Of a DNA stretch of 64,000 bases, positions 21,541 through 33,386 are shown in pieces (the stretch's first letter is position 1; each line of letters begins with the position of its first letter). Position numbers and translations under genes: made by a program. Below the pieces are notes generated by a model, which had not been told where the DNA came from, searched no databases, and saw only the letters and a program-made list of their open reading frames with translations. This DNA comes from Lineus longissimus (taxonomy: Eukaryota; Nemertea; Pilidiophora; Heteronemertea; Lineidae), in assembly GCF_910592395.1 (NCBI RefSeq), contig NC_088322.1:436001-500000 (forward strand), in the 5' to 3' direction.

Positions 21541-22974
21541 ATGTGCGATCATTCGGTGTTAGACGCTTGGCCAGAACGGATCGGTAAGTCGAGGAGCTCT
21601 GCCAATTCTCCAATTTCTCGATTTGAAAGCCGAGAATGGCTGCCGAGTATGGCAAAAGAAAAGCCCGGGGGGCAAAGCCGAGTATGGCGAAAAAAAAGCC
21701 CAGGGGCAAAGCCGAGTATGGCGAAAAAAAAGCCCGGGGGGCAAAGCCGAGTATGGCGAAAGAACAGCCCTGGGGGCAAAGCCGAGTATGGCAAAAGGAA
21801 AGCCCGGGGGGCAAGGCCGTATCAGACATTTGTCAAATCGCTTGATCATGGCATAAGTAGGATCATTTTTCCCCAATTTCATAAGCGTAGACCAAGAGGA
21901 TGTAAGGCTGGTCGAAAGAGACGCATTCTGTCGGATCACCAACATGGTGGATTAACCCTGGGAGTTCTTAATGCTCAGTCAGTAAGAGAAAAAGGGGACA
22001 TCATTAAACACAGGCCGGGGATTAACTTGAATAACCTTATTCAAGTACCTTTGCAAACATCCGTGTCTCAGGATTATCCTTCTCACTGCTTTAGATTCTC
22101 AACTGTAAACGCTCGTTCAACCAGGAATAAAGTTGCTGATATCATTGATCATGTGGTTAATGAGAGGATCGATATGTGTGCCATCACAGAGACCTGGCTT
22201 AAGGACAATGATTCAGTGACTGTCCCAGCCCTCTCTCCTGACGGGTACTGTTTCCTGAATGTGCCACGGCCCGGTGAACGCCAAGGGGGAGGAACTGGTC
22301 TAATGTTTCGCTCTTCTATAAACACCAAGCTCGTGGAAAGGGGCTCCAAGGACTCATTTGAATTTTCGGAATGGTCGATTGCGATGCCATCGACAACTCG
22401 AAAGATGATAAACATTGTTGTTTATCGCCCACCCTCATCTGTGCCCTCTAGTGTATTCTTCTGTGAGTTTGCTGAATATCTAGAAGCAATAGTGACATGC
22501 CTCGAGTGTTTGGTGATCTCTGGTGACTTCAATTTCCATGTCAATGATCCACATGACAACGAGGCAAGACGCTTTCTTGAAGTGTTGGACACTTTTGGTC
22601 TTAAGCAGCATGTGTCAGGGCCGATGCACGTTTCCGGGAACACACTTGACTTGATTCTGACAAGGGAAAGTGATGATCTGGTTATCGGCGATGTTGCCCA
22701 CTCACACTATCTCTCGGATCATATGTTTTTGGATTGTCATCTATCTCTTTCACGCCCTGAGTTGACCAAGAACACTGTATTCTTTCGTATGCTACGGCAA
22801 ATTGACATCCAGTCATTTCAGAAGGACATTGACACTTCTGTGCTGTCTAACCCTACGTCTGCTGATATTGATGAGTTGGTCACTTGTTACAATGAAACAC
22901 TCTCCAATCTTCTAGATAAACATGCACCTATTATCACCAAGGTGACCACAGTTAAGCCAGTGATCCCTTGGTAA
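21541..22974 (+). pseudogene. LINE pol, AP-endonuclease part
   Basis: The first 100 codons read through the minisatellite and are probably not genuine. From about 22090 the frame encodes an exonuclease-endonuclease-phosphatase domain: STVNARSTRNK, then ITETWL, GGGTGLMFR, YRPPSS, SGDFNFHVND, GNTLDLILTR and LSDHMFLDCHL. These are the nicking-endonuclease motifs used for target-primed reverse transcription. TAA at 22972-22974 follows PW, where most relatives have an aromatic codon before NNEL; a single base change would explain it. The reading frame continues afterwards. Confidence 0.85.
21645..21818. repeat. 35-bp G/A-rich minisatellite, five units
   Basis: GAGTATGG recurs at 21645, 21680, 21714, 21749 and 21784, each followed by an A-rich run, AAGCCC and a G run. 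The period of 34-35 is not a multiple of three, and all three plus frames stay open through it. It adjoins the 5' side of the LINE. Confidence 0.85.
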
Positions 22975-23388
22975 AATAACGAGTTAGGACAACTGAAGGC
23001 TAAGAGGAGAAAGCTGGAAAGAAACCGTCACGCTTCACCTTCTGCGGCACAAGCTTACCGCAAAGTGCGTAATCTCTACTCCATCCAACTGAATCTCGCC
23101 CGGCGTGCTTACTACTCAAATGAAATCGCACAGTGTCAAGGGGATTCGAGGAAGTTATTTCGGGTTGTTAACTCGTTATGTAGTGAAAAACAGTCGGTCA
23201 CATTGCCGGATCATGCTGATCCTGCTGTACTCGCGAATGACTTCGGTGATTTTTTCGTCCGTAAAGTTGACATATTAAAAGCAAAATCAGGGCAGTCACA
23301 GTTAACTGTCCCATTGTCTCTGCTCCTACAGCAGAGAAGTCAATTAATGCTTTTAGTACAGTGTCCGACGAGCAAATTCGAAAACTGA
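22975..23388 (+). pseudogene. LINE pol, linker between endonuclease and RT
   Basis: Same frame as the endonuclease part, after the internal TAA. It encodes the basic helical linker typical of this group (KAKRRKLERNRH ... AYRKVRNLY ... YYSNEI). The frame then loses homology near 23340 and ends at 23388, while the RT continues in another frame from 23361. This locates one indel between about 23300 and 23361. Confidence 0.75.
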
Positions 23389-24221
23389 TCATGAAGTCCT
23401 CAAACGCGAGCTGTTTGCTCGATCCGATCCCAACCTGGATGCTTAAGCTATGTGTTGACTCTCTGTTACCAGTCATCGCTCGCATCGTGAATCTCTCGCT
23501 ACAGGATGCTCGAGTTCCTACTGAATGGAAGTGTGCCCTGGTATCGCCTTTTTTAAAGAAAGCAGGACTTGATCGGACCTTTTCCAACTTTAGGCTGGTT
23601 AGCAACTTAGCATTTGTGTCTAAGCTTGTTGAGAGGGTAGTAGTTGACCAGCTAATGGTCCACAGTGAAAACTCTGCCCCACTACCAGCAGTCCAGTCTG
23701 CATACCGCAAAAACCACTCGACAGAGACTGCTCTTCTGAAGGTTCAAAGTGACATTCTTATGAAAATGGACAATCAGGAAGTCTGCTTGCTAGTCTTGCT
23801 AGATCTAAGTGCCGCGTTTGATACGGTTGATGTAGACATATTGCTTCAAACCATGGAGACAGATTTTGGCGTCATTGGCCTTTGCCTTCAGTGGCTGAAG
23901 TCTTATCTCTCTAATAGAGAGCAGTGTGTCGTCATCAATGGTAGCAAATCTAAGCATTTTTCACTCCATTGTGGTGTTCCACAGGGCAGTTGCCTTGGAC
24001 CCATCCTCTTTTTGTTCTATATGTCAAGGCTTTATCACATCATTTCACGTCACTTGCCAGATGCACATGGCTATTCAGACGACAATCAGCTCTATATGTC
24101 TTTCCGTCCTTTGGCATCTACTAACCAGCAGAGAGCTGTGTGCGGAACGGAAGCATGTGTAGCTGATGGCCGTGCGTGGATGATCGAGAATGAGCTCCTC
24201 ATCAATGATCTTAAGACATAG
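23361..24221 (+). pseudogene. LINE pol, reverse transcriptase fingers and palm
   Basis: RT motifs in order: LLDLSAAFDTVD (motif A), GVPQGSCLGPILF (motif B) and YSDDNQLY (motif C, with S in place of the usual A before DD). It would copy element RNA at a nicked chromosomal site. TAG at 24219-24221 interrupts the frame in the thumb; the same frame resumes at 24222. Confidence 0.88.
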
Positions 24222-24932
24222 TTCATTTTTGTCGGTTCTAGACAAATGCTCCAGAAGGTAGATATGGGTCCAATCAGAGTGGGGGAGGCCTCAATTTCAC
24301 CTGTCGAATCGGTACGAAACCTTGGTGTTTACTTTGACAAAAACATGTCTATGGAAACCCATGTTAGTAGGGTCTGCTCCAAGGCTTTCCTGGGTCTTTA
24401 TAAGATCCGCCAAATTCGACGGTTCCTCAGTCCTGAGTCAACCACCACTCTTGTTCATGCCTTTGTCACTTCTCACATTGATTATTGTAATTCCCTTCTA
24501 TATGGCATTTCTACACATCAACTCTCCAGACTGCAGCGTGCACTTAATGCTGCAGCTCGTGTTGTGTGTCTGGTGCCGCGGTTTGATTGTATCACACCGG
24601 TTCTCATGCGACTCCATTGGCTTCCTGTTAAATACAGGATTGTTTTCAAAGTGCTTTTATTTACATATAAGGCAATACATGGAGTCGCACTTGCGTACCT
24701 GTGTGATATGGTCAGACTGAGGCACCATTCCACCTACCATCTCCGCTCTGTTATTGCTCCAACTTTGGTGGTCCCTCGCACTAAGTGCAAAACCTTTGGT
24801 GACCGTTCTTTTTACAAGTCATCAACGGTTCTATGGAACCAGCTACCTTCCAACATCAGGCTTGCTGGTTCCATAGACATTTTCAAAACTCTCCTGAAAC
24901 AACACCTTTTCAGGGAGTGTTTTGCTTTGTAA
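24222..24932 (+). pseudogene. LINE pol, C-terminal region
   Basis: In the same frame as the RT part. It encodes the C-terminal block characteristic of the L2/CR1/Rex group: LGVYFD ... HIDYCNSLLYG ... LQRALNAAARV ... LHWLPV ... FGDRSFYKSS ... LWNQLP ... FKTLLKQHLF. The terminal TAA at 24930-24932 lies two bases before the 3' hairpin, so this is the natural ORF end. Confidence 0.85.
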
Positions 24933-24933
24933 A

Positions 24934-24971
24934 GCGCCTGAGAATTTAAGTTTTTCTTTTAATTCAGGCGC
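24934..24971 (+). repeat. LINE 3' UTR hairpin
   Basis: GCGCCTGAGAATT pairs with AATTCAGGCGC (2-base bulge), just after the pol stop and before the (ATTC)n tail. Such 3' stems are likely recognised by the element's own RT (family inference). Confidence 0.7.
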
Positions 24972-25003
24972 TATAGAAATTCTTATATTCATTCATTCAT
25001 TCA

Positions 25004-25479
25004 GAGAACACTATTACGAGAATGGAAATAGTCTTTTGAAGGGGAGTCCATGCTGGCCATACGTAGGCTTATGTAGGCATGCAGGACGCCATCTTGGAAT
25101 GTGTCGAGTCGAGGGCGGCCTTACATACAATGGCATGAACATGATGAATGGCGAACTGGTAGTAAATATGCGCCTTTGTTAAAGTGTACATATGGGGAGT
25201 ACTAGTTTCGTGTAATGTGGGTTTGGCTGTGAAATAGTTTGTATAGCCTAGGAAGGGTATAAGTTATTTGAATATCGTGTGTATTGGGGTGTTTTCATCA
25301 TGTTCATGGAAATGAATTTGCTCTGTAGGCCCTACATGTGCATATTGATTGGCAGTGGTCTTCACTAATGATCTTAGGCATACTAAGGGTTCGTTGGTGC
25401 ATTGGTGGCTTTGTAAATTGTAACAGGTTAGGATATTGGTATTGATGGAATAACTTATATCCTTTTACAATTTCAGGCA
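25004..25479. other. Unassigned spacer, possible 5' region of the DIRS-like element
   Basis: No ORF or repeat of note. A pyrimidine-rich acceptor (TTTTACAATTTCAG) ends at 25476, just before the first DIRS ORF, so a leader exon may lie in this stretch. Confidence 0.35.
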
Positions 25480-26222
25480 ATGGTTCTCCCAACTGTACTG
25501 AAAAGGAGGCACAGCCTGAGAGGGGTGAACCTCCTGCCTTTGGTAAAGAGGCTCAGGGATGTAGACGTAGAGCAGGTGAAGCAGTTCACAAGACCGGATC
25601 TGGACACTGTGACCGAGGAGTCTACGGAGATGGAGATGGAGCAGTTTGTAAGTGGGCTCATAGACTCCCCACCCCAGGATATATTTGAACTGGCGGAAAA
25701 GGAACCGAACACGTCCAATTGGAGATTGCTCGTGCACCTGGCAATAGTTTATGCTAATGAGAAGGGACAGCCGAGAGGTCAGCATTTAGTGGCAAGTTTT
25801 CTCTTGAGAATTTTTGGTAGACTCGGTTTTTTCTCGTGTCTAGTATTAGTAATGTTACTTAAAGTATCGCGGTGGGGCCAGTTGGTTATGTGTATCACAT
25901 GAGTTATTTTGTTTACAGGAGCCATCAACGAGCGATGCACCCCCGGTAAAGAAAAGTAGGTCGGAAGAGGGAGCGGCGGCAACAGTTAGGCCTACTCTAC
26001 CAGATAAGCTCAAGCACGATGACGTGGAGGTGATGAAGCAAAAGGTCAGGTCACTAGCAACACAGGTTAAACCTAAGGAATTGTTGATGTTGCTGCTTCT
26101 GCAGGAGCTTGAAACTTTAGCGTTATTGAAAGGTGTGAAAGAGGCTCCTATGTATCAAGAAGTGTCGCGCCAGGCCCGTTACAACCAGGGGAAGATAGAT
26201 CTGCCAAAATTTGTCTTAAGCG
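25480..26222 (+). CDS. Gag-like ORF of the DIRS-like element (two exons or one insertion)
   Basis: ATG 25480 opens 99 codons that are then broken by a stretch (25778-25918) with GT...AG borders. A basic Ser/Lys-rich segment follows (PPVKKSRSEEG), then a Leu-rich helical region (KPKELLMLLLLQELETLALL) ending at TGA 26220-26222. The exon phases do not match exactly as I have drawn them, so either the splice sites differ or an indel is present. The position upstream of RT and the composition suggest a nucleocapsid role. No zinc knuckle is seen. Confidence 0.5.
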
Positions 26223-26225
26223 TTC

Positions 26226-26495
26226 TTGGTGGTGACGGTTGAAGGTTCTTTCCAAATACTGTATTCCGGATTTGCTCTGTTTCAGGGAAGGAGCATTTGT
26301 GGTTTCGATATCCCTCACTGGGAGTTCAAGTGTCCATTTGACCCGGTGACGGCAATGTCGAGTGTAAATCCGGGAGTGCACTGGACTACATTGAATTCGG
26401 GAAAGAGCCTTCAATCTCCAACCCCTGCGATACCATTTGAGCAGGTGTTAGAGGGTAATGTGCCATCAGATGTAAAAATCCTTGCCATTACGTGA
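26226..26495 (+). pseudogene. Linker between gag-like ORF and RT, frame-shifted
   Basis: After a TGCTCTGTTTCAG-like acceptor the frame reads a segment of the kind that precedes RT in DIRS-like elements (WEFKCPFDPVTAMSS). It ends at 26495, overlapping the RT frame by a few codons. Either ORF overlap or one indel separates it from RT. Confidence 0.4.
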
Positions 26496-27753
26496 TCCTG
26501 ATAGGTTTGTCGCGGGTGAAATCCATAACCAATATGAGGATTGGCACCGTGTTTTGAATGAAGTAGAGGATTCAGGTCTTCCATGTGATCGAATAAGGCA
26601 TTGGTTAAAAGATGGGATGGATGCCAGGGAATTCTTTAAACCCTACAAAGGTAAATTTAAGGGGAAGATGTATGATTCTGCTGTGCCACCGGAAACGTTT
26701 CTCCCAAATTCTAGTACATGCATTGGTTTTGAGTCATTTATTGCAGGAAAGCTTGAAGAAGGTATAAGAAATGGTGCCATAAGTTTGCCAGGCAATGTAG
26801 GGGAGTGTGCGATGCCCTGTGTTATAATGCCATTGACGGTTGAGCGAACGAAGCCACGACTCAGTCATGATGAAAGGTTCTTAAATTTATGGACTAAACA
26901 CACCCCCTTCAGAATGGAAACATTGAGAGACATACGTAGGATCGTGGGTAAGGGAGCTAAGATGGTAGCACTTGATGAAAAATCTGGTTACAACCATGTG
27001 AAATTGTCTAATGAGTGTAGGGCCTATTTTGGCATCCAATTTGGCGGTTACGTAATGCAATACAACACCCTCCCTTTTGGATGGCTGGCATCTCCCTATG
27101 TATATCAAACGATTGGAATGGTGCCAACAGTGTATCTACGGAAGAAAGGCATTTGTACTACGCAGTATATTGATGACAGATTTGGCGTTGAGAATATTAA
27201 CCAAATCACTGGCCAGATTGTGTGTGGTATTGTGGTAACTGGCTATGCTTTACAGGAGCTTCTAACAAGATTAGGCTATTTCTTTGCGCTGCATATGAGT
27301 AACCTTGATGGCATCACATCCCTCAAACACCGAGGTTTTATTGTGGACTCTGATAGGCTCGTGTATATTTTACCGGTAGATAAGAAGCAAACGTTTAAAT
27401 GTTTGAGAACATCTATCCTTCAGTTACGTGAAATCGATTTGAAAACCCTCCAACGATTTCTAGGCAAGTGTATTTCGATGGCGCTAGCGGTACCAGGGGC
27501 GCAATTGTATACGAGGGAAGTGGCGAAGGTGATTTCTCTCTGTATCAATAATAGTGGGAAGGTGGAGATGTATCCGAAGCTGTTTGCCGAGATTCAACAC
27601 TGGGAATTCTTGGACGAATGGGATGGGCACATGTCTTGGAGGAGTGAGTGTCATAAACAGCTAATCCTTGCTACCGATGCCTCTTTGTACAAGTATGGTG
27701 CGGTGGTCTTGTCAGGTGAACACAGTGGTAGACAATTCTCAGATTTTTGGGAT
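26482..27753 (+). pseudogene. DIRS-like reverse transcriptase and start of RNase H
   Basis: RT motifs: RLSHDERFLNLW, MVALDEKSGYNHV (motif A), YNTLPFGWLASPYVYQ (motif B) and TQYIDDRF (motif C). A connection follows, then RNase H with LATDASLYKYGAVV. The frame then meets GAT at 27751-27753 and runs into the inserted repeat, where it stops at 27786. The missing half of RNase H is at 33387, in phase. RT and RNase H catalytic residues up to this point are present. The IDDRF form and the LPFGW box separate this from Gypsy RTs and fit tyrosine-recombinase retroelements. Confidence 0.82.
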
Positions 27754-27786
27754 AACAAGAGGCCCAAGGGCCTGGCGCTCAGCTGA

Positions 27787-28918
27787 ACTGGTGAACAGGA
27801 GGGAGGGCTAGTGTGTTGATGCAGTCAAATGTTTGGGATGGTGTTAGTTGCACTGAAGAAAAGACAACAACAAAGAGTTGGTAAACAAAATAAACTTTAT
27901 TGTTCAAGATTGACCTCTGCCCAGCAGGTGATTGGAATTTACTTAAAAAGGTTGATTAAAATTAAGAAAATCACATGGGAATCAGATATATTCATGAATA
28001 TAATGTAAAAGTAAAAAAATTACACGGGAATCCCTGATCAAGATGGTGCTATGGAATAGAATAGATACAAGGCGAGTCAATAAAAAGGTAATCCGAGATT
28101 AAATTTGCCATGTTTAGGAAGAAGGTTTTGCTTTAAATTATGGTTGCTTGTGAAAGTTTTGGATAACCTTTTTTATGAGTTGCCTTAAATAAAACAGACA
28201 TGTAAAAAGCATGATATTTTGATACGTACAAATGAATGTTTACAATTACAGGAAGTGTTAACATAAATAGATTTTGAGAGTTTTATTGGATTGCACGGAG
28301 GCAATAGATCTTGGATTGCCTAGATGCAATCAACCTTTTTCCAATAGGTGCGACCCTGATGGGGAGGCAAATTCAATACTACAACAGCCACCAAATTCAG
28401 CGAAGACAATGGGTATCAGCACCTAGTATCTGAAAATAGAAAAAAAAAATTATGAATGATTCATCATTCATCAGTCACTACTTTATATCTTGATACAAAC
28501 AGCTGTACAATCACTACGCCTACATTTAGATAAATCTTTTTTTTTCAAAAATTTTTAAAAATAGGTAACAAAGTAGACAGCAGACATCACTCCCCAGTTT
28601 ACATTCTTCAACTTGTCTCCAGAATCACAACCTTGCAAGTCACAACCTTGTCTCAACATGCACAACCTGTCTCAGAGTCACAACCTCATCTCTTTATGGA
28701 CAACCCGTCTCTCCGAGTCACGAACTCGTCTCTTCATGTCTTGGAGTCACAACCATGTCTAATACTCTATAAATGTCCAAACGGCCCACTGGATGGATTT
28801 ATAGTGGATACACTCTGCGCTGATCCAGGAAAATACATACTATTAGGCCTATGTCATTTATGGTACGCATAGGTTACTCGAAAGCTAAGACAAAATATAA
28901 CTAGTATTGGGCAATTCG
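27787..28918. other. Non-coding interior of the 5.6-kb repeat
   Basis: AT-rich with no coding frame. 28618-28760 holds a degenerate short tandem repeat built on CACAACC and GTCTC words (units of about 20-30 bases). AATAAACTTTATT at about 27889 could serve as a polyadenylation signal on either strand. Confidence 0.5.
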
Positions 28919-29506
28919 CCTAACAGCAAATTGCAGACCATATCCCTGGTGAAAGTATTTTGTCATGTTGAGAAATTAGGTTTGCACCAGGATATAACCA
29001 GATAAATCAGAGGCAAATAACCCTGAATAACCAGCTGAATTAGGTTGTGACAGTAGGTGCATCATTTATACTAGAATTAGCGATGGTTCTGGGACTGCAA
29101 CAACTCAGCATATGGATGGTCAGAATCCAGCAGACAACAAGCAAATGTAATCTGAATCTCAACATCTTTCGTATCTTTTGATGAGTTTTCTGGTCGAGTG
29201 AGGGAAACCAGTTGGCCATCTGATATGGCTGGTGGGGATGAAAGCTCCCAATGTTGGGACGACCAATAATACATTGCGTCTCCACAGTATTTATATTATA
29301 ATACCTCCCTCCATGCACACATGGTTCTGCTGCCAATTTTTTCTTCAAATGATCTAGGTGTCAATCATGCACTTGTGGGTACTGGCACCACGTAGGTAAC
29401 TTCTGATCTGATCTTAAGTGGCAGGTTTTTGGTGCTTTGTCCTGGTGCTCATTTTTAAGATGACAAAACACTATCACCAGGGATATGGTCTGCAATTGCT
29501 GTTAGG
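28919..29506. mobile_element. 588-bp element with imperfect 50-bp terminal inverted repeats
   Basis: The left arm (28919-28968, starting CCTAACAGCAAATTGC) and the right arm (29457-29506, ending GCAATTGCTGTTAGG) are reverse complements with a few differences by eye. No ORF of note lies inside. It is MITE-like; the superfamily is unknown. Confidence 0.75.
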
Positions 29507-31063
29507 AAAGTCACAACCTGGGGACAAAAAATAAATGTGATTTAGACTTCGCATTCCTTTGAAGTGTAGGTTGCAACATCCCAGGCCATTGATGCATGCA
29601 TGGTCACAACATAGGGGCAACCGGGAATCATGGCAAGGATTTTTACAACCATTCTTTTGAGGTGTAGATTGTGATGTGAGGGAAGTGTCTTGATCTCTAC
29701 ATAAAATTCCTTCGACATGGTGCAACAAACCAGTCCAGTAGATATATACATGGTCATAGCATACGGCATCGAGACAACCAGTATGCAAGGTTACGGCCAG
29801 GCCCAAGGGGTATGACCGATCAGCACTAAGAGTAAAAACGTAAAATGCAATAATATCTTTTTAAACCAACTGCCACAGTAGGTTTATTTATTCAGTCTTT
29901 TTGAAGTAAAAGTATTACAGTGAAAAGAACGAAATACGGCTGGAATATTATACTGGTTTGTCTTCGGACGGCAAATTCAGCACTGCACCGATGCCAAGGT
30001 TAAGACGGTTATACGACTTTGCCTCATCAGCTCCTCGTGGTCAAGGCTCCTATATCCGTGACTGATGCGGTCGCAGAACAGAACAGATGCTGATCATCCC
30101 CGTCACTGCGTCAGGCTGTAAAACAGAGCGAGGAAATATTTTAACTTCACCAGAAGTTTTATCATTCATTATTCAGACCAACAGACACTGACTACCTGCT
30201 AATAGTCTATGAATTTCATTCTCATAATTCAGAACAAACACTTATCACCTTTGCTGACAATATTTTCAGAAGGTGTGCATTTACACTGCACGTGTATACG
30301 TGCTTTACTGTACATTTCTACAGGAGTGAGCAGGATGTACAGAAAAACGATCTCCAAAACTGTTGCTTTCAGCACTCGCGACACGTTAAGCGAGGTTTTA
30401 GCAATTATTTTCAGTGAAGGTATATCTCATGTGTAGAGTCTGGGTGATTTTGAGACATTCTTAGGTGTTTAAGGCGCACAGTTTGATGAAACTTGCCCGA
30501 ATTCGTAATTTTTTTGATGAATGTATATCCGCCATTGCGGGGATCTGGAAACTTTCGGATGACAAGTTTGCCTCAAAAGATGGACGTGCTCCCTATAATC
30601 ACCCAAACTAACAGCGAATATATATTCTTAAGATCCTTTTCTTGACCTCTGATGAGTTAATTTTGTCTGATGCAGTGTTTCAACACAAATTTGAGGGCGA
30701 TTACAATCACGAAAAAATCACACTCACCCAGTCTAGAATGCGTAGACGAAATGTCTGTTGGCTCTTCCATGTAGCGGGTATCCTCCCACCTGTTCAGGTC
30801 GGGACAGATCAACGTTGAGCAACTTGCCTAATCGGTAAAAACGCGGGAGGCAGTGCTATTACCGGAACGGTTCAGAACCGGCGATTTTCATCAAAAATCA
30901 CCCGAAAACTAAAAAAGTAAGCAACGGCTGCAAAAATAAAGTACACGTTGTTCGTTAGCAGGTTATGAAACGTAACCTAACCAAATTTCAGGTCGTTCCG
31001 TGCGGCAGTTTCGGAGATACGTGTCGAAAACCACATCCCTCGGGTCCTGGCGATCGGCTCAGT
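29507..31063. other. Unassigned interior of the 5.6-kb repeat
   Basis: No supported gene. On the minus strand, TTTATT (AATAAA reversed) near 29883, an acceptor-like CTGTTTTACAG near 30117 and a short ATG exon with a GTGAGT donor at 30728-30771 hint at a decayed or non-coding transcript. Joining them gives an immediate stop. Confidence 0.3.
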
Positions 31064-32188
31064 AATGAAATGGCCAGGGCCATTGTGCTCACCTCATGTG
31101 GAGGAAAGATGGATAAAGAGCATGGTATTGTGTCATGTAGTGTTAGGTTTGATGTAGGTCCAAGCAATTACAATTTCCCCAAAATGGCCAATTTACAGTA
31201 CATTCGACCTCTGTGACCTTGAAAAGTAGGTCAAATCAAAGAAGACCCGGGTGACACATTGAATGGTTGTTAGAATTAGATGTACCTATGATATAAAATT
31301 GGTGCCAATCGGGCAAGTCATTGCTAGGAATAATGGCATTTTGAAGAATTTAGGATTTGGCCCCCTCCCTGGAGGCCAAACGGCAAATCAGATTGCACCA
31401 AACTTCGGTACCTAAGATCACCTGACCAAGGGGTACATGTGTACTTAATGTGTGATCAATAGTCATTGCTGTTAAGAAACGTGCCAGAGTTACGGCCTGA
31501 CGGCGAATTTACGCCATTTGACCTCTGTGACCTTGACAAGAAGGTCAAATTACAAACCTGTGTGACATATACTGTATGGTGGTTAGATTAACCCATGATA
31601 TCAAATTGGTGGCAATCGGGCAAGAAGTTAAGGAATAATCGCATTTTTAAGGTTTTTGGATTTTGCCCCCTGGTGGTCAAGTGGTGAATCATATTGGACC
31701 AAACTTCGGTCCCTGAGATCACCTGACTAAGGGGTAAATGTGTACCAAATTTGGTATCAATAGTCATTGCAGTTTAGAAACGTGCCATCGTTACATCCTA
31801 ACGGCCAATTTACACCATTTGACCTCTGTGACCTTGAAAAGGAGGTCAAATCAAAAACCCGGAGGATATATGATGCACCTTTGCTAGAAGTACCTACCAT
31901 ATTTTTTTCAAAATTTCCCGACTACTATTAAGGGAGATATTGCATATTTTCACTTTTAACGTTTGGGCCCCTGGTGGCCAAACCATGAAACGAATCGGAC
32001 CGAAACTTAGTCTCCAAGGTGTCATTACATAAGGGTACATGTGTACCAAGTTTCAACTCAATAGCTCTAACAGTTACGAAACGTGCCCTGCTAACGGACG
32101 ACAGACGACGACGACGACGACGACGACGACGGACGACGGACGCCACGGTATGGGATAAGCTCACCTCTGCTAAGAGGTGAGCTAAAAA
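31064..32188 (+). repeat. Repeat copy B (full-length reference for copies A and C)
   Basis: It begins near AATGAAATGGCCAGGGCC, followed by GCTCACCTC, and ends with a GACGAC microsatellite (32096-32148), the hairpin 32158-32168/32173-32183 and AAAAA. It contains repeated words such as TTTGACCTCTGTGACCTTG every few hundred bases (31206, 31518, 31818), so it is internally repetitive. It is almost identical to copy A over about 1.05 kb and uninterrupted where copy A carries the TIR element. No coding frame. Confidence 0.85.
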
Positions 32189-32192
32189 CAAT

Positions 32193-32224
32193 AGACCATA
32201 TCCACGGAGTTGTGGATATGGTCT
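32193..32224. repeat. 13-bp perfect inverted repeat
   Basis: AGACCATATCCAC (32193-32205) and its exact reverse complement (32212-32224) surround 6 bases, five bases after repeat copy B ends. Confidence 0.8.
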
Positions 32225-33282
32225 AACAATTGAAATAAATCCAAGGTGAGACATACCCTAGTAGGCCTAGCTGTAGCACAGCATCAGAACAAATAAATGT
32301 CTGTCAGTGAGTGTAGGCTACCGAATTCCTTACAAACTACCAACCATGCATCACACTGTGCATGATAATGAACCACTGGCACTTGATTATCAAACGCATA
32401 TTTGCATATTTAAACGTTTTTCGACCAGCATCACAGAAACATGACAGACTTACCTTGCACTTCAGAAGTGAACAGAACATAGAAATGCGAAGAATCGATT
32501 TTAGAAATATAAATTATTTAGGAAAACTCTCAGACTAGGTTTAAAAACCTGCAAATAGAAACAAAATAATATAATTTCCGCTCCTAGCATTGTGTCTTGC
32601 CCATAGGCCCTAATGGTAAGCCATTTTTTCATATTTTCCTATTTTCTGTTGTTTTATTGTTATTGACAGAAGCGACCCGTCATTGAAGAAGGGAATTCTG
32701 TTGACGTCATTAGCGGGAAATTCCTTCTAATCAGCGATAATTTAGACAATAAAACAGCGATTTTAGATTAAAACGCCCAATTAGATAGCAATAACGTCTA
32801 CCATTGCGGTGTTTACTACCAACAACAGCTTGTGCTTGCTTACATTAAAAAATCTGAGCCATATTGGGCGAAATCATCGTCTAAAACTTCGCGAATCGAG
32901 AGATCATATGCCCAGACCGAGCATAAACCCTGAATGAGCATAGTAATAGTAGTTCCCCGCGAATTTTGAAAACCACTTGGCTTCTTGCCAATTACATAAC
33001 ATGTGATAACACCACCTAAACTTCGTCGAAATTTAAAATCCTTTGGTGATAATTATATGCAAATCTTTGTCTTTCAGGGGAAATAAGCTGTTGTTTGTCC
33101 AATGAATAATTCATGAGAAATTGCACTATTTCAACTTGACGCTCCGATTGCCGTAGTATGCTTATTTTTAGGCGCATCGCTCCAATTTTTTGTGTCAACG
33201 TACCCTTACTCCTGATGTACACACACGCCAATTTGATGGCCTCTAGCTCTTCTCAATTCAAAATGTGCACCAGGTGTTTAAC

Positions 33283-33285
<3 letters not shown>
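32225..33285. other. Unassigned interior of the 5.6-kb repeat
   Basis: AT-rich, only short ORFs and no recognised motif up to the GGAT microsatellite. Confidence 0.4.
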
Positions 33286-33316
<31 letters not shown>

Positions 33317-33386
33317 ATTGACAGACGGACGCCACTGAACAACTTATTTGACAAGCTCGGCTGACTGAGTCAGCTGAGCTAAAAAT

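Larger units (their letters stand above)
21850..25003 (+). mobile_element. Decayed L2/CR1-type LINE (non-LTR retrotransposon)
   Basis: One pol ORF (AP endonuclease then reverse transcriptase) is broken by TAA 22972-22974, a frameshift near 23340 and TAG 24219-24221. The 3' UTR is very short. It has a stem GCGCCTG...CAGGCGC (24934-24971) and ends in (ATTC)n at 24987-25002, the tail type of the L2/CR1 group. The 5' boundary is uncertain; the minisatellite at 21645 may be part of its 5' end. Confidence 0.85.
27754..33386 (+). mobile_element. 5.6-kb repeat inserted in the DIRS RNase H, itself a host of other repeats
   Basis: The left end is AACAAGAGGCCC. The right end has a GGAT microsatellite (33286-33320), a 12-base hairpin (33354-33365 with 33369-33380, one mismatch) and then AAAAAT. 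Deleting the block joins FWD to DRSINQKE in frame, a normal RNase H sequence. The interior contains no recognised transposase. It contains the TIR element at 28919 and repeat copy B at 31064. The shared 3' end links it to copies A, B and C. Confidence 0.7.

Noticed and set aside
21541-21850. N-terminal Lys/Gly-rich protein segment before the LINE endonuclease
   Set aside because: It is the 35-bp minisatellite read as protein; all three frames are open, so it is not evidence of an ORF1 product.
30728-30771. Minus-strand ATG exon (MEEPTDISSTHSRL) with a GTGAGT donor, with an acceptor near 30117 and TTTATT near 29883
   Set aside because: Joining the pieces gives an immediate stop and no domain; the evidence is only splice-like words.
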